Shown: positions 9,749-14,936 of the stretch, in pieces
Numbering within the stretch: position 1 is the first letter of the stretch
Layout of the letters: each line of letters begins with the position of its first letter
Assembly: GCA_003170995.1 (NCBI GenBank)
Contig: PMXT01000095.1
Span: 155 to 15,311, forward strand
Direction of reading: 5' to 3'
Source: Actinomycetota bacterium
GTDB lineage: Bacteria > Actinomycetota > Thermoleophilia > Gaiellales > Gaiellaceae
Length of the DNA stretch: 15,157 nucleotides
Position numbers and translations under genes: made by a program
Notes under the pieces: generated by a model
What the model was told of the DNA's origin: nothing
What the model saw: the letters and a program-made list of their open reading frames with translations, nothing else
Databases searched by the model: none

Positions 9749-9919
9749 CTACCGACCGGGCACTGATGCGCCCAGCGACGCGAGTTGCGCCTGGAACAGG
9801 TACTTGTCGATCTTGCCGTGATAGATCGGCACGCCTTCCTTCATGCAGACGCGGATCACCTCGTCACGGTCGATGCCAAGCTCCTTGGCGATCTCCTCGG
9901 GGGTCAGGTGGTTGGCCAT
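9749..9919 (-). CDS. 56-aa helix-turn-helix protein (excisionase/MerR-like winged HTH)
   Basis: This is a 56-residue protein starting MANHLTPEEIAKELGIDRDE and ending LASLGASVPGR. The LTPEEIAKELGIDRDEVIRV segment followed by CMKEGVPIYHGKIDKYLF fits the small excisionase/AlpA-type HTH pattern: a T-x-E-E-x-A-x-x-L helix, a turn at GID, a recognition helix, then a G-x-P wing. It should bind DNA, but its targets are unknown. The start is firmly supported by AAAGGAG (9924-9930) followed by CGAG and the ATG. The leader is unusual, with a terminator-like hairpin and T tract directly before the Shine-Dalgarno. The gene lies downstream of the nif3-like gene on the same strand and convergent to the NlpC/P60 gene. 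No integrase is nearby, so a phage excisionase role is unlikely; a chromosomal regulator is more plausible. Confidence 0.82.
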   Translation of the reverse strand: MANHLTPEEIAKELGIDRDEVIRVCMKEGVPIYHGKIDKYLFQAQLASLGASVPGR

Positions 9920-9931
9920 CTCGCTCCTTTC

Positions 9932-9970
9932 GAAAAAGTAAAGCCCGCCTGTGCAAACGCACCAGCGGGC
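9932..9970 (-). terminator. terminator/attenuator hairpin immediately upstream of the HTH gene
   Basis: On the minus strand GCCCGC (9970-9965) pairs with GCGGGC (9948-9943), and TGC with GCA closes a GTTT loop; only one mismatch and one wobble lie between. TTTACTTTTT follows directly (9942-9933), the profile of an intrinsic terminator. The HTH gene's Shine-Dalgarno begins 2 bases later, so no promoter fits between. Either it attenuates the HTH gene, or it ends upstream transcripts while the HTH gene is expressed by readthrough. Confidence 0.65.
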
Positions 9971-10006
9971 CTATCGATTCCTCCGCAAATTCTGTGTGGC
10001 GGCCAT
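9971..10006 (-). CDS. possible 11-aa leader peptide ORF (doubtful)
   Basis: On the minus strand an ATG at 10006 opens MAATQNLRRNR, and its TAG directly abuts the base of the attenuator-like hairpin. The position is that of a leader peptide. The ribosome binding site is weak (GGCGGTG) and there is no run of one amino acid beyond a few Arg and Asn codons, so this may be chance. Confidence 0.2.
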   Translation of the reverse strand: MAATQNLRRNR

Positions 10007-10044
10007 CAGACACACCGCCGTGCCAAGACTCTCATTACATGCGC

Positions 10045-10073
10045 AGCATAGAACGTTCGCGTGACGGAGGCAA
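10045..10073 (-). promoter_or_regulatory. candidate promoter for the HTH gene leader
   Basis: Reading the minus strand, TTGCCT (10073-10068) and TATGCT (10050-10045) are exactly 17 bases apart, each with four of six consensus bases. Transcription would begin near 10038, giving a leader of about 120 bases with the short ORF and the hairpin before the HTH gene. Confidence 0.45.
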
Positions 10074-10082
10074 CGTGCTTTG

Positions 10083-10826
10083 CTAGACGGGGTTCGGAAG
10101 CTCGACGAACTCCCAATCGATGCCGAATTGCTCGCCGATCTTGGCCGCCAGAGCCTGGATCCCGAGCCGTTCGGTGGCGTAGTGGCCGGCGGCCAGGAAG
10201 TGGATACCGAGCTCGCGCGCGGCATGGAGACTCGGTTCTTTGGGCTCGCCGGTGAGGAAGAGGTCGTAACCTTCCCGGGCTGCCGCGAGCAGGCTCGCGC
10301 CGCCGCCGCCGGTGACGATGGCAACCGTCCGTACGGGCTCGGGCCCGCAGAGGAAGGCGAGCGGTTTGCGCCCCAGCTTCTCCTCCACCCGCGAGGCGAA
10401 ATCCTCACCAGAGATCGGCTCGTGCAAGCGGCCGCCGGTGCCGTAGTCGTCGAAGACGCGCTCGGGCTCGACACCGAGCTCGCGCGCCAACAGCACGGCG
10501 TTCCCGATCTCGGGATGGGCGTCGAGAGCCAAGTGGTAGGCGACGAGCGAGAGATCGGCGTCGAAGAGCGCCTTCAGCCGACCCCTCTGGCGACGGTCGA
10601 TCACCAGCTGCTCGCTCGCCCAGAAGAGTCCGTGGTGAACGAGCACCATCTGGGCGCCGCGCTCGCTTGCGGTCTCGAACAGCTCGCGCGAGGCCGAGAC
10701 GCCGCAGACGATCTTCTCGACCTCGCTCGCTCCTTCGACTTGTAGCCCAACCGGTCCGTAGTCGTGGAAGCGGTCTACCTGGAGCAGCTCGCTTGCGAAG
10801 TCGATGATCGCGTCACGCTCGGCCAC
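10083..10826 (-). CDS. Nif3-like dinuclear metal centre hexameric protein (GTP cyclohydrolase 1 type 2 / YbgI family)
   Basis: This 247-residue member of the Nif3/YbgI/YqfO family is annotated in databases both as Nif3-like protein and as GTP cyclohydrolase 1 type 2; its biochemical role remains uncertain. The expected dinuclear metal ligands are present: His64 and His65 in VLVHHGLFW, Asp102 in YHLALDAHPEIGNA, and His215 with Glu219 in AAGHYATERLG. The N-terminal YGPVGLQVEG corresponds to the usual DNxGLQVG, with Tyr-Gly in place of Asp-Asn. The length matches single-domain members without the PII-like insert. GTG 10826 is the start: TAGAAT on the minus strand ends 6 bases before it, with no Shine-Dalgarno, so the mRNA is probably leaderless. 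A perfect palindrome overlaps the promoter. It lies between ssb upstream and the HTH gene downstream. Confidence 0.92.
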   Translation of the reverse strand: MAERDAIIDFASELLQVDRFHDYGPVGLQVEGASEVEKIVCGVSASRELFETASERGAQMVLVHHGLFWASEQLVIDRRQRGRLKALFDADLSLVAYHLALDAHPEIGNAVLLARELGVEPERVFDDYGTGGRLHEPISGEDFASRVEEKLGRKPLAFLCGPEPVRTVAIVTGGGGASLLAAAREGYDLFLTGEPKEPSLHAARELGIHFLAAGHYATERLGIQALAAKIGEQFGIDWEFVELPNPV

Positions 10827-10832
10827 GCTGCG

Positions 10833-10855
10833 ATTCTAGTGCCAGGGGGCACTAG
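10833..10855 (-). promoter_or_regulatory. leaderless -10 box overlapped by perfect palindrome (candidate operator)
   Basis: TAGAAT (minus strand, 10838-10833) lies 6 bases before GTG 10826 and matches TATAAT at five of six positions. CTAGTGCC (10836-10843) and GGCACTAG (10848-10855) are perfect 8-base arms around AGGG. They overlap the end of the -10 box and fill the region just upstream. A dimeric repressor site is the natural reading. A weak ssb terminator without T tract is the alternative. Confidence 0.5.
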
Positions 10856-10886
10856 CCAGCCCCTGTTCGGTTGGGCAAGGTTGCGC

Positions 10887-11246
10887 CTACGACGCTACCG
10901 CGACGGCTTCCTTCGTCCGCGCGTCGCCAGCCTCCTTGCGATGCGGCTTGGAAAGGAACTGAACGCGGCTGGCGACGACCTCGACCGCGTTGCGACGCTT
11001 GCCGTCGGGCTCTTGCCAGGAGCGGCTACGCAAGCGGCCGTCGATCGCCACCTGCTCGCCCCGAGCGAGATACTCGGCGCAGCTCTCGGCTTGCCGGTTC
11101 CAGCAGGCGACTCGAATGAAATCGGCACCCCCATCCGCGCTTTCGCGATCGACTGCGAGCAGGAAGCTGGCCACCTTACGTTCCTCCGCCAGCTCCTTCA
11201 TCTCCACATCGCTCGCCAGGTTTCCGACCAGGGTCACGCAGTTCAT
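10887..11246 (-). CDS. ssb: single-stranded DNA-binding protein, short form without acidic tail
   Basis: This 119-residue OB-fold protein of the Ssb family coats single-stranded DNA in replication, repair or uptake. Recognisable blocks are MNCVTLVGNLASDVEM (first strand, normally NxVxLxGRLxxDPE), FLLAVDRES, DFIRVACWNRQAESCAEYLARG (residues 43-64), QVAIDGRLRSRSWQEPDGKRR and VEVVASRVQFLSK. The protein ends in KEAVAVAS. The Gly/Pro-rich linker and the acidic DDDxPF-type tip that recruits partner proteins in the main Ssb are absent, so this is likely an accessory Ssb paralogue. The start is certain, with AGGAGGAG just upstream of ATG 11246. It is divergent from tRNA-Pro and lies upstream of the nif3-like gene, which has its own putative promoter. 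A companion replicative ssb, normally beside rpsF and rpsR, should exist elsewhere. Confidence 0.92.
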   Translation of the reverse strand: MNCVTLVGNLASDVEMKELAEERKVASFLLAVDRESADGGADFIRVACWNRQAESCAEYLARGEQVAIDGRLRSRSWQEPDGKRRNAVEVVASRVQFLSKPHRKEAGDARTKEAVAVAS

Positions 11247-11366
11247 CTTCTCCTCCTCTCGTTGCCAGAGACGACAACGTAACTACCGAAATCGCATGAG
11301 AAACGCACGGTTTGCCCACGCTTCGTGTCGGATCTGTGACGGGAGTCGCTAACGTATGGGACTGCT

Positions 11367-11440
11367 CGGGGTGTGGCGCAGCCTGGTAGCGCGCTCCGTT
11401 CGGGTCGGAGAGGCCCCCAGTTCAAATCTGGGCACCCCGA
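11367..11440 (+). tRNA. tRNA-Pro (anticodon CGG)
   Basis: The 74-base cloverleaf is complete. Acceptor arms CGGGGTG (11367-11373) and CACCCCG (11433-11439) are followed by discriminator A11440. The D stem is GCGC/GCGC. The anticodon stem CTCCG/CGGAG encloses loop TTCGGGT, giving anticodon CGG, which reads CCG proline codons. The T stem CCCAG/CTGGG encloses TTCAAAT. The 3' CCA is not encoded. An intrinsic terminator follows. The gene is divergent from ssb. No integrated element is seen at its 3' end. Confidence 0.97.
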
Positions 11441-11454
11441 TCTCGAGCCTGCTC

Positions 11455-11485
11455 AAAGGGCGTCCGCCAGTCGGGGGCGCCCTTT
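11455..11485 (+). terminator. intrinsic terminator after tRNA-Pro
   Basis: AAAGGGCG (11455-11462) and CGCCCTTT (11478-11485) are perfect 8-base arms with a 15-base loop that itself has C/G pairing potential. The stem ends in TTTCTC and starts 15 bases after the tRNA end. Confidence 0.75.
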
Positions 11486-11639
11486 CTCGGAGGGCCTATC
11501 CCGTTCGCGGTTGATGTTGTTGAGCCGTGGATGCCAGGGGCCGGACGGACCGTGAAGTTGTACTGGTAGTGCGTCAAGCGGTCTGGGCGGTAACTGGCGC
11601 CGCGGGCCGGTCGGCTTCGGTTGTGCAGGCCTGGCGGGA
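11486..11639. other. gene-free spacer after the tRNA terminator
   Basis: I see no coding frame, RNA fold or repeat that stands out here between the tRNA terminator and the promoter region of the 61-aa ORF. No attachment-site duplicate of the tRNA 3' end was noticed. Confidence 0.5.
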
Positions 11640-11671
11640 TAGGCCCTAGGCCTAGGAGGGAAAGCTATTCT
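11640..11671 (+). promoter_or_regulatory. putative leaderless promoter with palindrome upstream
   Basis: TATTCT (11666-11671) ends exactly 6 bases before GTG 11678, as expected for a leaderless -10 box. TAGGCC (11640-11645) and GGCCTA (11649-11654) are perfect 6-base arms around CTA, placed over the -35 region, where an operator could sit. An AGGAGGG (11654-11660) is too far from the GTG to act as its ribosome binding site. Confidence 0.4.
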
Positions 11672-11677
11672 GCGGGC

Positions 11678-11863
11678 GTGCCCGATCGAGCTCTAGTGCA
11701 GCGCCTCGGTCGTAGCCAAAGCTACGGGCGAGGCCGAGGACAAAGCAACGCGCCTCCGAGCGCGGCCGAGCTGGAACGCTCGCGCATCAGCGAGGTCCGC
11801 TCGCGCCTACCGGTTCTGACGCAACGCCGCCCGAACGTTTACCACCGCTTCGAGCCAGCGTGA
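11678..11863 (+). CDS. 61-aa hypothetical protein coupled to downstream HAD gene
   Basis: This is a 61-residue frame beginning VPDRALVQRLGRSQSYGRG and ending in RRPNVYHRFEPA. I recognise no family. Its second half, AAELERSRISEVRSRL, reads as an amphipathic charged helix. Three observations favour a real gene: G/C-biased third positions in the second half; a TATTCT box 6 bases before the GTG, as in neighbouring leaderless-type genes; and a stop codon that overlaps the next gene's GTG start in a GTGA arrangement. Against it are the Arg-rich composition and an imperfect hairpin inside the frame (11703-11734, arms GCCTCG...GTAGC and GCTAC...CGAGGC). That hairpin would suit a structured leader RNA or a chance sequence equally well. 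The protein would be basic and cytosolic. Confidence 0.42.
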   Translation: MPDRALVQRLGRSQSYGRGRGQSNAPPSAAELERSRISEVRSRLPVLTQRRPNVYHRFEPA

Positions 11864-12537
11864 GCATCGCCGCGGTTCTCTTCGATGTCGATTTCACGAT
11901 CTGCCGGCCGGGGCCGGAGTTGCAGCCGGAGGCCTATGCGCAGCGCGGTCGAGTCTTCGGCCTGCGACTGGACCCAGGCCTGTTCGAGCCGAGCAGGCGC
12001 GCCGCGCTGACCGAGCTCGAGCGGCACCCCGAGCTCGTGCACGAGGACGAGCTCTGGATCTCGTTCAGTGAGCGGATCATCCGCGGCATGGGGGGCGAAG
12101 GGAAGGGCGTGCGAGCGCTCGCTGAGGCCATGGTGCTGGCCTGGGAGCAGGCCGAGCACTTCGAGCTGTACGACGACGTGCTGCCGACCTTTGCCGAGCT
12201 CGGGAGGCATGGTCTCCGGCTGGGTTTGGTCTCGAACACCGCACGTGATCTACCTGCCTTCGTCGCTCATCATGGGCTCGAGGTCGATGCAGTGGTCGGC
12301 GCCCGCGAGCACGGAAAGACGAAGCCGGATCCTTCCATCTTCGCGGCGGCACTCGCGGCTCTCGGGGTAGAGGCGGAGTGCGCGGCAATGGTTGGCGATT
12401 CGCCCGAAGACGACATCGCCGGAGCGCTTGCACTTGGTTTGCGCGCCTATCTTCTCGATCGTGACGGCGCCTATCCGAATTCCCCCGGGCGTTTGAGTGG
12501 GCTTGACGAGCTACCTCGCGCGTTGGGATTGCGATGA
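11860..12537 (+). CDS. HAD-superfamily hydrolase with DxDFT motif
   Basis: This is a 225-residue haloacid-dehalogenase-type hydrolase. Motif I is VLFDVDFTIC, with nucleophile Asp9 and acid/base Asp11, and the usual Gly of DxDGT replaced by Phe. Motif II is LGLVSNT, motif III the lysine in KTKPDPSIF, and motif IV MVGDSPEDDIAGALALG. The helical cap (about residues 18-100) contains WISFSERIIRGMG. The pattern resembles actinobacterial YjjG/2-haloacid-dehalogenase-like phosphatases. The Phe substitution is tolerated in some subgroups, so the enzyme is probably active on a small phosphorylated metabolite that cannot be named. GTG 11860 overlaps the stop of the 61-aa ORF by GTGA, implying translational coupling, and there is no separate Shine-Dalgarno. 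The upper end is well defined by MSIAAVLFDVD. A gene-poor stretch follows. Confidence 0.9.
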   Translation: MSIAAVLFDVDFTICRPGPELQPEAYAQRGRVFGLRLDPGLFEPSRRAALTELERHPELVHEDELWISFSERIIRGMGGEGKGVRALAEAMVLAWEQAEHFELYDDVLPTFAELGRHGLRLGLVSNTARDLPAFVAHHGLEVDAVVGAREHGKTKPDPSIFAAALAALGVEAECAAMVGDSPEDDIAGALALGLRAYLLDRDGAYPNSPGRLSGLDELPRALGLR

Positions 12538-12665
12538 GAGCGAGTACCGAGCGGATGTGCCGGCGCGTGGACGGCAAGATCTCGTTTCAATTGACGACCA
12601 GCCGACGTAGGAGCCGATACCAACAGGCCCGCACGACCGATGCGGCCGATTCGCGGCTCCAGCGG

Positions 12666-12952
12666 TCACCCGACCCGCTCGACGCACCACCGGTGCGCCT
12701 TCGCAGCTCGCGCGACCTCTGCCATCCACGCCTCGATCACCTCGGCCGTACGTTCCTAACGGAATCGTCTCCAGGTGTGATCGGTGGATGCGAGACAAGG
12801 ACGCAGTATCGCGCCGCCGAGCGCGGCCAGGCGGTTGAGTGCTTCATTTTGATTCGAGTTCTAGAGACGAGGCGAGAGGCCACCGGGCAGAGGCCCCCCG
12901 CCTCGAGAACGGAATGCTTCGACCTCTACCAGATCGGCCACTTCTCGCGCAT
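12666..12952 (-). pseudogene. probable decayed small gene with intact Shine-Dalgarno
   Basis: On the minus strand AAAGGAGGTGAG (12968-12957), fully complementary to the 16S 3' end, precedes ATG 12952. That ATG gives only MREKWPIW and a stop. One frame over, the sequence continues REVADLVEVEAFRSRGGG, as if two bases (GA in CGCGAGAAG) had been inserted at codon 3. That same frame then yields NEALNRLAALGGAILRP and AEVIEAWMAEVARAAKAHRW, separated by TAG at 12861-12863 and TAG at 12756-12758, ending at TGA 12666-12668. Three consecutive protein-like, G/C3-biased segments in one frame, broken only by stops, suggest a gene of about 95 codons that has decayed. I do not recognise the family. The alternative is a functional 8-residue peptide after the strong Shine-Dalgarno, or chance in GC-rich DNA. 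Confidence 0.35.
12869..12904. repeat. 36-base inverted repeat (hairpin)
   Basis: GAGGCG (12869-12874) and CGCCTC (12899-12904) are perfect arms, extended inward by AGA/CCC (wobble-pairing in minus-strand RNA) and then GGCC/GGCC, giving a stem of up to 13 pairs around a 10-base loop. No T tract follows on either strand. It lies within the decayed minus-strand frame. Confidence 0.45.
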
Positions 12953-13190
12953 AGAACTCACCTCCTTTCGACGACGGCGGCGTAGATCAGCCGGAGCCGC
13001 GACCACAACGGCCGCCTTTGGCGAGGTCGTCTCACTCGAGCTGATGGCGCCTTCCCATGCTCGGACCCTCCTTCTGGGGGGCGCTTTTGGCGACCGATTG
13101 CGACAAGGTGAACATACGGCCCGTTTTACCGCGGGGCAAGCGATATATGAACCTCCGGCGCGATCTATGGTTGACCGTGACAATTGATAT

Positions 13191-14546
13191 GTGCAAGATG
13201 CGATTGTGAGCAAGCACGTGACCGCACGAGAAACAATTGGCGAGAGACTGCTTCGCCTCCGCCGCGAGCGGGGCCTTTCGCAGCAGCAGCTCGCCGGATC
13301 GGGCCTCTCGACCGCTCAGGTCTCGCGCATCGAGGCTGGTAAACGGCAGCCATCGGTCAGAGCCATCCGCCTACTGGCCCGAGAGCTCCGCGTAACGCCC
13401 GAATACCTCGAGACCGGGCACGCGATGACTACCGCCGAATCACTCGAGCTGCGCCTGGCCGATGTGGAGGTTCGCATCCACTTCGGCGAGGATCTGAGCG
13501 AGGTGCTCGTCGTACTGGAAGACGTCTATCACGAGATCAAACGGGCAGGAAACCCTGTTCTGCTCTCCCGCGCCCTCGCCGATCTCGGCTCGGTTGCGGC
13601 GAGCCAGGGTCGCAATCGGGAGGCCGTGAGTCTGCTCGAACGAGCGATCGAAACGGGAGACGTGCATCCGGCCACACATCCGCACGTCTTCACTGCACTC
13701 GCACGCACCTACTGGCTGCTCGATGACTACGAGCGCTATGCGAACCTAATGGAGAGTTGTCTGCAGCGGCTCGCTGAATGCCCGTCCGAGGAGACGGCAG
13801 TCGCGCGCACGACTTACATGACCCAGCTCAGCTACGCGCTCTCTTGTCTCGGTGAGTTCGACCGCGCCCGGGATCTACTCCTTCAGGTGAGCGAGGACGA
13901 AGAGCAGCGAGCCGACCTGTACGGCCGGGCGCGGCTCTGCTGGTCACTGGCTCGTCTATTAGGCTCCGAAGGAAAGCTCCACTCGGCGCTCGAGTACGCA
14001 CGCCGCTCCATCGCACTACTAGAGGCGAGCGAGGACGACGTTCACCTCGGTCGTGCTCACCTACTCTGTGGCCTGATCTTCAATCTCGACGATCGGGCGC
14101 AGGAAGCGAGTAAACAACTCGACCTAGCCGAAGCGCTCCTGGGCCCACGTATCGAACCGATCGACCTCGGGCAGTTACGTACCGAGCAGGCGAAGAGCCT
14201 CGCCGAACTGGGCGACCCGGAGCAAGCACTGGCGTACGCGCAGGAAGCCGCCCGCCTACTCGAGCGAGACCCCGACTATCTGAGTAGCGCCTGGTATGCC
14301 CTGGCGAAGGCGCACGCCGTCCGTGGCGACCTAGATGAAGCATGCACGTACTTCGAGAAGGCGATCGAGGGGATCGAAGGCGATCGGGGCGGATGGCGCG
14401 AGGCCGTTCAGGCCTGCCGCGGCTGGGCACTCGTGCTCAGGAAAGCCGGTCGCCGAGACGACGCGGCTCGCGTCTTGGGGCGGGCGGCTGAGATCACGCG
14501 TCGAGCAACATCGAGAGCGACCGTAACCGAGTCTCGGGCGCTCTGA
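13191..14546 (+). CDS. XRE-family regulator with C-terminal TPR repeats
   Basis: This 451-residue protein has an N-terminal XRE/Cro-type helix-turn-helix (about residues 14-74: IGERLLRLRRERGLSQQQLA...LSTAQVSRIEAGKRQPSVRAIRLLARELRV) and a long alpha-helical region of tetratricopeptide-like repeats (about 80-445). Recognisable repeats include ALADLGSVAASQGRNREAVSLLERAIE, VFTALARTYWLLDDYERYANLM and SAWYALAKAHAVRGDLDEACTYFEKAIE. TPR domains bind peptides or proteins, so this is likely a ligand- or partner-responsive DNA-binding regulator. The architecture is that of RRNPP-type peptide sensors and of many unassigned actinobacterial regulators. GTG 13191 is chosen; GACAAT ends 6 bases upstream, suggesting a leaderless start. 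GTG 13206 is an alternative. An ACAAT/ATTGT inverted repeat (13180-13184, 13203-13207) straddles the start and could serve autoregulation. The neighbouring secreted surface protein is a possible target. Confidence 0.9.
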   Translation: MQDAIVSKHVTARETIGERLLRLRRERGLSQQQLAGSGLSTAQVSRIEAGKRQPSVRAIRLLARELRVTPEYLETGHAMTTAESLELRLADVEVRIHFGEDLSEVLVVLEDVYHEIKRAGNPVLLSRALADLGSVAASQGRNREAVSLLERAIETGDVHPATHPHVFTALARTYWLLDDYERYANLMESCLQRLAECPSEETAVARTTYMTQLSYALSCLGEFDRARDLLLQVSEDEEQRADLYGRARLCWSLARLLGSEGKLHSALEYARRSIALLEASEDDVHLGRAHLLCGLIFNLDDRAQEASKQLDLAEALLGPRIEPIDLGQLRTEQAKSLAELGDPEQALAYAQEAARLLERDPDYLSSAWYALAKAHAVRGDLDEACTYFEKAIEGIEGDRGGWREAVQACRGWALVLRKAGRRDDAARVLGRAAEITRRATSRATVTESRAL

Positions 14547-14574
14547 GTGAGGCACGCAGATCCTCTCAGAGCGC
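14538..14574 (+). terminator. inverted repeat over the stop codon of the XRE-TPR gene
   Basis: GCGCTCTGAG (14538-14547) and CTCAGAGCGC (14565-14574) are perfect 10-base arms with a 17-base loop; the left arm contains the TGA stop. No T tract follows immediately. It probably stabilises or ends the transcript, possibly in both directions. Confidence 0.55.
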
Positions 14575-14610
14575 TCTCCAGCCGCTCTAAAAACGGTGCC
14601 TGCGCCGGAA

Positions 14611-14745
14611 TTAGCTTCTCGCGTGGCTGCAGGTGCCGCCCAGCAACACCGTGCCCAGAGCGAGTAACGCCAGGCCGGCCCGCGCGCATCCGCCGGCCCG
14701 ATTGGCGGGTCCACCCGGACTCCAGAGCGTCGCGGCGAGGCGCAC
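14611..14745 (-). CDS. possible 44-aa single-pass membrane peptide (doubtful)
   Basis: On the minus strand GTG 14745 opens a 44-codon frame with VRLAATLW at the start, a hydrophobic stretch GLALLALGTVLLGG at about residues 24-37, and a TAA stop after SHARS. One predicted membrane helix with an Arg-containing N-terminal flank is reasonable for a small membrane peptide. There is no Shine-Dalgarno, and TTAAGT 6 bases upstream is a poor -10 box. It may be chance. Confidence 0.22.
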   Translation of the reverse strand: MRLAATLWSPGGPANRAGGCARAGLALLALGTVLLGGTCSHARS

Positions 14746-14752
14746 GCTGCGA

Positions 14753-14800
14753 CTTAACAACAGCGAACTTTCGTGACGAAAGCCGCGTCACTGCGTTAAG
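14753..14800 (+). promoter_or_regulatory. nested alternative hairpins upstream of the surface protein gene
   Basis: Outer arms CTTAAC (14753-14758) and GTTAAG (14795-14800) are extended by CAG/CTG. Inside, CTTTCG/CGAAAG (14768-14773, 14777-14782) forms one hairpin. GTGACG/CGTCAC (14773-14778, 14786-14791) forms another that shares bases with the first, so they cannot coexist. This could be a switching RNA leader or overlapping operators. I could not match it to a known riboswitch class. Confidence 0.4.
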
Positions 14801-14920
14801 ATTCGATCTCACCGACCAGGCAGGCCGGTGTGGAGTCGCTCCTCTCGTCCCACAACCCGAGCGTTTCGTCGAAGCGGAGCGAAAAGCGCTGACTGATAAG
14901 GGGATATTCATTTCGAGAAC

Positions 14921-14929
14921 AAAAGGAGG
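14921..14929 (+). promoter_or_regulatory. strong Shine-Dalgarno of the surface protein gene
   Basis: AAAAGGAGG lies 7 bases before ATG 14937, near-ideal spacing, and fixes the start (a second ATG follows directly). Confidence 0.85.
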
Positions 14930-14936
14930 CAGGGAG

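Larger units (their letters stand above)
12538..13190. other. gene-poor region between HAD and XRE-TPR genes
   Basis: This 650-base stretch contains no intact gene I can support. A long plus-strand open frame crosses it, but its composition (Arg-rich, no family, no start signal) looks like GC-driven openness. The minus strand shows a perfect Shine-Dalgarno at 12957-12968 and a broken coding-like frame from about 12952 to 12666, listed separately, plus a long hairpin at 12869-12904. Confidence 0.6.
14577..14936. other. intergenic region upstream of the secreted surface protein
   Basis: About 360 bases with no gene I can support firmly. It contains a possible 44-codon minus-strand ORF with one hydrophobic segment (14611-14745), a cluster of nested, mutually exclusive inverted repeats (14753-14800), and the strong Shine-Dalgarno of the next gene. 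A convincing promoter was not identified. Confidence 0.6.

Noticed and set aside
9749..9919. phage excisionase
   Set aside because: The fold resembles excisionase HTH proteins but no integrase, phage genes or attachment sites are nearby.
9971..10474. 167-codon minus-strand ORF overlapping the nif3-like gene in another frame
   Set aside because: Ser/Arg-rich frame-shifted shadow; only its last 11 codons were kept as a doubtful leader peptide.
10080..10745. 221-codon plus-strand ORF opposite the nif3-like gene
   Set aside because: Antisense shadow; the minus frame carries all metal ligands.
11373..11555. 60-codon plus-strand ORF starting inside the tRNA gene
   Set aside because: It is a translation of tRNA-Pro itself and its terminator (the familiar spurious AQPGSALRSGRRGPQFKSGHPD peptide).
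11367..11860. integrated element at tRNA-Pro
   Set aside because: No integrase, no duplicated tRNA 3' end noticed, and ordinary genes follow.
12534..13187. 217-codon plus-strand ORF between the HAD and XRE-TPR genes
   Set aside because: Arg-rich, no recognisable domain, no supported start, and coding-like signal is on the opposite strand; openness is explained by high GC.
14753..14800. cyclic-di-GMP (GEMM) riboswitch
   Set aside because: GACGAAAGCC resembles a GEMM fragment (GACGCAAAGCC), but the second conserved helix and the rest of the consensus are missing.
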